This document shows, in pieces, positions 59,682 to 64,000 of a DNA stretch of 64,000 bases. The DNA is from Myxococcus dinghuensis. GTDB lineage: Bacteria; Myxococcota; Myxococcia; Myxococcales; Myxococcaceae. The notes beneath the pieces were generated by a model. That model searched no databases, had not been told where the DNA came from, and saw nothing but the letters and a program-made list of their open reading frames with translations. Where the stretch lies: NCBI RefSeq assembly GCF_024198235.1, contig NZ_JAKCFB010000011.1, forward strand, positions 178,028 through 242,027, written 5' to 3'. How positions within the stretch are numbered: position 1 is the first letter of the stretch; every line of letters begins with the position of its first letter. The translations under genes and the position numbers were made by a program.

Positions 59682-60269
59682 CTACAGGAAGAGCATCGGG
59701 TCGAACTCGTCCACGTTGACGGGGAGCAGGCGCGGCAGGGGGCGTTGGAACACGCGCGCGTTGAGCTCCAGGTCGAGGATCTTGAGGCCCGAGGGGACGA
59801 GCTCGCGGAAGCGCTGGCTGACGTACTCACGCAACCCCAGCACGGCCACCTGGCGCTTCTCCTCGAGCATGGGCTTGAGGGCGTCCGCGAAGTCCGCGCC
59901 GTCGTGGCTGGCCAGGCCCACCGCCGCCTTGGGGCGCTGGGTGCGCAGCGTCTCCAGGAGCTTGAGGATGCCCAGGTCCACCACCTTCTGGTCCGGCCGC
60001 CCGTACAGCAGCGCCACCTCGCAGCCGGCGGACTTCAGCGCGCGGATGAAGCCGATCATCACGTCGGGCAACTGCTCGCCGCGCGCGTTGAGCACGACGA
60101 TGCAGCGCACCGGCGACGGGAAGTAGCTCTCGCAGAAGGCCACCAGCCGGTCGAACTGCACGCGGTCCTGGGCCTCGGGCTTGCGGCCCACGACGTTGGA
60201 GACGGCCCAGTCGATGTTCTCCGCATCGATGAGCACATAGGAGGCGGCGGGAGGTCGTCCGGTGAGCAT
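59682..60269 (-). CDS. NYN-domain (PIN-like) protein
   Basis: 195 aa from the ATG at 60269 (a TTG at 60281 is also in frame). The NYN/PIN acidic motif is VLIDAENIDWAV (Asp15, Asp20), with a further acidic DLGILKLLET and the late strand GLASHDGADFADAL. NYN proteins are usually metal-dependent RNases. The predicted catalytic Asp set is largely present, so an RNA-processing role is likely, with the target unknown. It stands alone between two operons. Confidence 0.75.
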   Translation of the reverse strand: MLTGRPPAASYVLIDAENIDWAVSNVVGRKPEAQDRVQFDRLVAFCESYFPSPVRCIVVLNARGEQLPDVMIGFIRALKSAGCEVALLYGRPDQKVVDLGILKLLETLRTQRPKAAVGLASHDGADFADALKPMLEEKRQVAVLGLREYVSQRFRELVPSGLKILDLELNARVFQRPLPRLLPVNVDEFDPMLFL

Positions 60270-60333
60270 GGACGCGGACAATATGCCCGGCGCGGGCCCG
60301 GAGGGGGGCTTTGCGTGCGCGCGACCGGACGCG

Positions 60334-61839
60334 TCAGAAGCGGTCGGGTCCGGAGGGGGACTCCGGCACCGGCGCGGGCGCGGTGAGCAGGCCGTGCTCC
60401 GGAATCGGCGGCTGCAGCGGCAGCACGACGGTGAAGCGCGAGCCGTGGCCGAACTCGCTCTCCACGAACACCTTGCCGCCGTGGCCTTCCACCAGGCTCT
60501 TCACGATGGCCAGCCCCAGCCCCGCGCCGCCGTGCTCGCGCGTGGAGCTGCCGTCCACCTGGTAGAAGCTCTGGAAGATGCGGGTGAACTGGTCCTCGCG
60601 GATGCCCACGCCCGTGTCCTCCACGCAGACGCGGTAGCCGGACATGCCCAGCAGCTCCTCCTGGGCGCCCACCTCGGACAGCACCACGGACACGCGCCCG
60701 CCGGACGCGGTGAACTTCAGCGCGTTGGCCAGCAGGTTCACCAGCACCTGGCGCAGCTTGTCCGCGTCACCCGCCAGCCGGGGCCGGGGTTGGGGCGGCA
60801 GCCGCACCTCCAGCTCCACGCCCTTGCGCTGCGCCTGCGGCATCACGCTCGACACCGCCGTCTGGACGACGGAGGCCAGGTCCACCGGGGAGATGGACAG
60901 GCGCAGCTTGCCGGCTTCGATTTGACTCAGGTCGAGGATGGAGGAGATGAGGTTGAGCAGCGACTCGCCCTTCTCCACGATGGTGCGCACGTACAGCAGC
61001 TGCTCCGGGTTGAGCGCGCCGGCCAGCCCCTCCGCCAGCATCTCCGAGTAGCCGATGATGGACGCCAGGGGCGTGCGCAGCTCGTGGCTGACGGTGCCCA
61101 GGAAGGTGGACTTGAGCCGGTCCAGCTCCTTGAGCCGCGTGTTCGCCTGCGCCAGCCGGGAGTTCTGCGCCTCCAGCTCGCGGTGCGTCTCCAGCATCGC
61201 CTCGATGTGCAGCTGCGTCGTCAGGTACGCCCGGTGGCCGCTGGCCACGAGCGCGCCCAGCACCTGCCCGAAGTGCGTGAGCACCTGCGCCACGGTGCGC
61301 TCGGGCGCGCGCCGCACCTTCGCCACCAGCTCCTGCGCCCGCGCCAGCTCCAGCCCGGAGATGTCCGTGAGCGTCTGCGGGAAGTCCCCCAGCTCCTCCG
61401 GGGTGAAGGGCCCCAGGATGACCCGGCCCAGCAGGTCCCCCTCCCAGCGCACCGGCATGACCAGGTAGCGCAGGCCGGTGAAGCACGGCAGCGCGATGAG
61501 CCCCGCGGACTCCTGGCCATCCACCTGGGCCGCGCGCGCGCCCTGCACGGGCGCCACCGGGCCGTCCTTCACCCGGGCCACCGTGGCCGTGCAGCGCGAG
61601 CGCCCGTCCGGGAAGGAGAACACGTAGGCGCAGAAGTCCCCGTGGCCCACCTTCACGTCCGCCAGCTTCGCGCCCCGCGCGTCCAGCACCTTGATGCCCA
61701 CGCGGTACAGCTCGCTGAAGCTCTTCACCACCTCCGTGAAGGACGGCAGGTCGAGCATGTCGCCCAGCGACAGGCGCCGCTGGAGCACCGACTCGCGGCG
61801 CGGCGCGCCGAATCCGTCCCCCTGGTAGGCGCCGCTCAT
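60334..61839 (-). CDS. PocR-domain histidine kinase
   Basis: 501 aa from the ATG at 61839, overlapping the GTPase stop (ATGA). A PocR-type sensory domain spans about 30-165 (LPSFTEVVKSFSELYRVGIKVLD ... GDFCAYVF ... RCTATVARV; Cys70, Cys83 and Cys119 stand out). A long coiled coil (about 205-245) leads to the H-box STFLGTVSHELRTPLASI (His252) and a complete ATPase domain (LVNLLANALKF, DTGVGIREDQF, GAGLGLAIVKSLVEGHGG). No membrane segment. PocR domains bind small molecules such as hydrocarbon derivatives or the domain's own cofactors. The overlap with an MglA-like GTPase suggests a shared pathway. Confidence 0.88.
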   Translation of the reverse strand: MSGAYQGDGFGAPRRESVLQRRLSLGDMLDLPSFTEVVKSFSELYRVGIKVLDARGAKLADVKVGHGDFCAYVFSFPDGRSRCTATVARVKDGPVAPVQGARAAQVDGQESAGLIALPCFTGLRYLVMPVRWEGDLLGRVILGPFTPEELGDFPQTLTDISGLELARAQELVAKVRRAPERTVAQVLTHFGQVLGALVASGHRAYLTTQLHIEAMLETHRELEAQNSRLAQANTRLKELDRLKSTFLGTVSHELRTPLASIIGYSEMLAEGLAGALNPEQLLYVRTIVEKGESLLNLISSILDLSQIEAGKLRLSISPVDLASVVQTAVSSVMPQAQRKGVELEVRLPPQPRPRLAGDADKLRQVLVNLLANALKFTASGGRVSVVLSEVGAQEELLGMSGYRVCVEDTGVGIREDQFTRIFQSFYQVDGSSTREHGGAGLGLAIVKSLVEGHGGKVFVESEFGHGSRFTVVLPLQPPIPEHGLLTAPAPVPESPSGPDRF

Positions 61840-62555
61840 CGCCCGCTCCCCGCCTGTTCTTCCCGCGCGGCGGGCGCATAGCGGCCCACCAGCTGGGTGC
61901 CCGACAGGTCCATCCGCCGGAACACCTGCGACAGGAACTCCTCCTCGGACAGCCCCACGTTGCGCGCCAGGTGCGCCCGGGCATCCAGGCGCCGGTACGC
62001 CGCCTGCGCCACCGCGTGGAAGGTCTCCAGCACGCCCTCGCCCTTGAGCGCCACGGCGCCCACCACCAGCTCCCCGCCCCGGCCGCGCGCCTCCTCCAGC
62101 TCCTGGTCCGACCGGGCGTCCGGCAGGTCCCGCTTGTTGAACTGGATGACGACGGGCACCTGGGCCACGTCCAACCCGTTCTCCCGCATGTTGTCCTGCA
62201 GGTTGCGCCAGTAGGCGTTGTTCTCCGCCGTGGCGCTGTGCCGGCTGTCCGCGATGAACACCACCGCGTCCGCCCCCTGCAGCACGATGCGACGCGTGGC
62301 GTTGTGGATGACCTGGCCGGGAACCGTGAACAGCTTGACCTTCACCTTGAAGCCGGAAGACGTGGAGAAGAAGACCGGGAGCAAGTCGAAGAACAGGGTC
62401 CGGTCGTCGTGGGTCTCCACCGTCAGCAGCCGGCCGCGCACCTCGGGGCTCGCCCGGGCGTGGAGCTGACGCAGATTCGTCGTCTTCCCGCTGAGTCCGG
62501 GACCGTAATAGACGATCTTGAGCGTCAGCTCGCGCTGGGCGTGGTTGAGTTGCAA
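61836..62555 (-). CDS. MglA-family small GTPase
   Basis: 239 aa from a TTG (no ATG or GTG in frame upstream). It has the MglA-type P-loop GPGLSGKTT (18-26), VPGQ (78-81) in place of the Ras DxxG, and NKRD (140-143). A switch-region motif ETHDDRTLFFDLLP is also typical. It is longer than MglA (195 aa), with a 35-residue C-terminal tail. A TATAAA box on the minus strand at 62614-62619 suggests a start about 50 nt upstream. MglA-like GTPases set polarity and motility or regulate protein localisation; the kinase overlap suggests a signal-coupled switch. Confidence 0.87.
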   Translation of the reverse strand: MQLNHAQRELTLKIVYYGPGLSGKTTNLRQLHARASPEVRGRLLTVETHDDRTLFFDLLPVFFSTSSGFKVKVKLFTVPGQVIHNATRRIVLQGADAVVFIADSRHSATAENNAYWRNLQDNMRENGLDVAQVPVVIQFNKRDLPDARSDQELEEARGRGGELVVGAVALKGEGVLETFHAVAQAAYRRLDARAHLARNVGLSEEEFLSQVFRRMDLSGTQLVGRYAPAAREEQAGSGR

Positions 62556-62840
62556 AAGGCGGCTCGGCGGGGTCGAGGAGAGGGGGCCAGCCCTCGCATG
62601 GAACGACCGGGGTTTTATAGTGGGAAGGCGGCCACCGTGGAAGGCCGGCCGCCCGCCCGCTGTGGAAGCGGGAGGGGCCCAGGTGGAATGGGAGCGGCGT
62701 TTTCGGGGTTGGCCGAAATCCAGCGCTCACACTCCCGGGAAGGAAATCTCCTCACTTGAGATGACAATGTGCGCGGAATCACTGCGTGCATGGGTCCCGG
62801 GGGTGCGGTTAGGATCGCAGCGCGACGGAGGAGCAAGGCG

Positions 62841-63377
62841 ATGACGATGAAGCAGGTGGACCCGGGCGTGGAGCTGGCCCCCGCCCCGGTGCTGGATGCG
62901 GTGGGCCTCCCCAACGACCTGATGGCGGCGGTGAAGTTCAGCCAGCCCACCGACGAGGATATGACGGCGGTGGCCGCCCTGCGCGCCAGCTCCGAACCCT
63001 GGAAGACCCGGGGTGAGACCCCGGACGACAGCCTGAAGGCGCTCAGCCAGCTCAAGCCGTTCGTCCACGTGGCCAGGCTGCAGAACCAGATCGTCGGCTA
63101 CGTCACGGTGGAGCGCGACGGCCCGGTCCCCGGCGCCGCCTACCTGCGCAACATCGTGGTGAAGCCGGAGCTGCGCAAGAAGGGCCTGGGCATGGTGCTG
63201 CTGGAGCAGGCGCTCCGCGTGGCCCGTGACATGTACCGCAAGACCATCGCACTGCGCGTGGACCCGTCCAATGCGCCGGCGGTGAGTTTCTACCGCAAGG
63301 CCAACTTCACCACGGTGGCCACCGTGGTCTCCAAGAAGTCGGGCAAGCTGCGGCTCCTGATGTCGCGGGAGCTGTAG
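62841..63377 (+). CDS. GNAT-family N-acetyltransferase
   Basis: 178 aa from the ATG at 62841 (GGAGGAG ribosome site). The acetyl-CoA-binding motif A is NIVVKPELRKKGLGMVLLEQAL (Q/RxxGxG/A type: RKKGLG), followed by a VDPSNAPAVSFYRKANF motif B. An extra N-terminal segment of about 45 residues precedes the fold. Substrate unknown; divergent from the MglA-like gene. Confidence 0.88.
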   Translation: MTMKQVDPGVELAPAPVLDAVGLPNDLMAAVKFSQPTDEDMTAVAALRASSEPWKTRGETPDDSLKALSQLKPFVHVARLQNQIVGYVTVERDGPVPGAAYLRNIVVKPELRKKGLGMVLLEQALRVARDMYRKTIALRVDPSNAPAVSFYRKANFTTVATVVSKKSGKLRLLMSREL

Positions 63378-63629
63378 TCCCGGTGTCGTCCCTGGCGGGG
63401 GGCCCTGGGTGGCCTCCCGCCCGTGTCCGAAGTCGCTCCGCGCGGGCCCACGGGTCCCGGAGCGCCCCCCTCTCCCACCCCGGCGTGACAGGTCCCCCCG
63501 GGTGGGCGTGTGTCCGGCGAGCGCTCGCCGGGCCGCCACCCCTGGGGGGCAGGCGCTTTCCGCTCGATCATCAACTATCCTGGGGTCCTCCGCGTTCGCC
63601 CATCGTCGCGGTCCATCGACCGACCCCGC

Positions 63630-64000
63630 ATGAAACCCCTTGCTGAGTTGTTGCGTCATTTGTCGAGGCCCGGAGTCACGGAACTGACCCTGGCGACAGG
63701 ACGTCCGCCGATGATTCGTGGGAGCAACGGCTACGAACCGGTGGACCCCGCCGCGGTCACCACCGAGGACGTCGTCCGGGCGCTCCAGGCGATGGTCGGC
63801 GTGGCGCGCGCGTCGACGTTGTCCGAGGCGCCCTCCCAGTGGTCCGTCAACGCCAACGGACTGGGGGCCCTGTCCATCGCCGCCATGCGCCGCGGCGACC
63901 TGATGCACCTGCGGCTGTCGCGCGCGGTGGAGACGGCCGCGGCGCCCGCCCCCGCGCCGGCTCCCGCTCCCGCCCCCGCGCCGGCTCCCGCCGCCCCGGT
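63630..64000 (+). CDS. PilT-like N-terminal domain protein, 5' part
   Basis: The gene is cut by the window end; 123 codons are seen from the ATG at 63630. The start MKPLAELLRHLSRPGVTELTLATGRPPMIR is like the N-terminal domain of PilT (ELLKLVVEKGASDLHLRVGSPPMIR). After about 90 residues a Pro/Ala repeat linker begins (63937 onward, PAPAPAP). The ATPase domain, if present, would be beyond the window. It may be a twitching-motility ATPase or a PilT-domain protein of another kind. No ribosome site is obvious. Confidence 0.65.
   Translation, partial: MKPLAELLRHLSRPGVTELTLATGRPPMIRGSNGYEPVDPAAVTTEDVVRALQAMVGVARASTLSEAPSQWSVNANGLGALSIAAMRRGDLMHLRLSRAVETAAAPAPAPAPAPAPAPAPAAP

Overview
The window is about 70% G+C, densely coded and strongly G/C-biased at third codon positions. 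Its gene content is that of a myxobacterium of the Myxococcus/Pyxidicoccus/Corallococcus group: a six-gene chemosensory cluster in the order of the M. xanthus dif locus, MglA-family GTPase, Ser/Thr kinase, many secreted lipoproteins with MopE or DUF7151 calcium-binding repeats, a Ycf46-type AAA ATPase, and a grpE-dnaK pair like grpS-sglK. No rRNA, tRNA, CRISPR array, prophage or insertion sequence was seen. Codon and base use look uniform, so nothing points to a recent island.

Layout. 0-6.5 kb: end of a YiiX-like cysteine hydrolase, a MopE-repeat lipoprotein, a Tam-like methyltransferase, a secreted BNR-repeat protein and a small lipoprotein. 6.7-11.6 kb: a complete branched-chain amino-acid ABC importer (livK-H-M-G-F, minus strand, mostly overlapping) with a recognisable promoter. 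12-18 kb: a PRC-barrel/DUF2382 stress protein, then a minus-strand run grpE, dnaK, small coiled-coil membrane protein, Ser/Thr kinase, and a protein with a histone H1-like tail. 18-21 kb: a secreted nuclease-like lipoprotein with a lamin-tail domain and a crystallin-J1-like protein.

21.5-30.7 kb is the most unusual part. It is an apparent six-gene operon: a sigma factor with a C-terminal membrane segment, a zinc-motif anti-sigma factor, an exported caspase-like protein with an EF-hand and a barrel-like C-terminus, and three tandem lipoproteins made of DUF7151 calcium-loop repeats followed by L-domain-like repeats. It reads like a calcium-linked envelope surveillance or cell-cell recognition system controlled by its own sigma factor. 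30.7-38.4 kb: a response regulator fused to glutaredoxin-like and thioredoxin-reductase-like domains that have lost their redox cysteines, next to three related histidine kinases, one with its phosphoacceptor histidine replaced by proline; a DUF6311-like membrane protein lies between them.

38.5-44.3 kb: an unknown 165-aa protein with a hairpin over its ribosome binding site, a double VOC protein, a Ycf46-like ATPase with an overlapping zinc-ribbon membrane protein, and larB-larC for the nickel-pincer cofactor. 44.3-50.5 kb: the dif-like cluster (MCP, YjbR-like, CheW, CheY, CheA, CheC), whose CheA has a long Ser/Gly linker with a 22-residue tandem repeat. 50.5-58.2 kb: thiL and four exported proteins, one with a C-terminal Hint (hedgehog/intein) domain. 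58.2-64 kb: an ArsR-AHSA1-VOC operon with a clear operator, a NYN nuclease-like protein, a PocR-domain histidine kinase overlapping an MglA-like GTPase, a GNAT acetyltransferase and the start of a PilT-like protein cut by the window edge.
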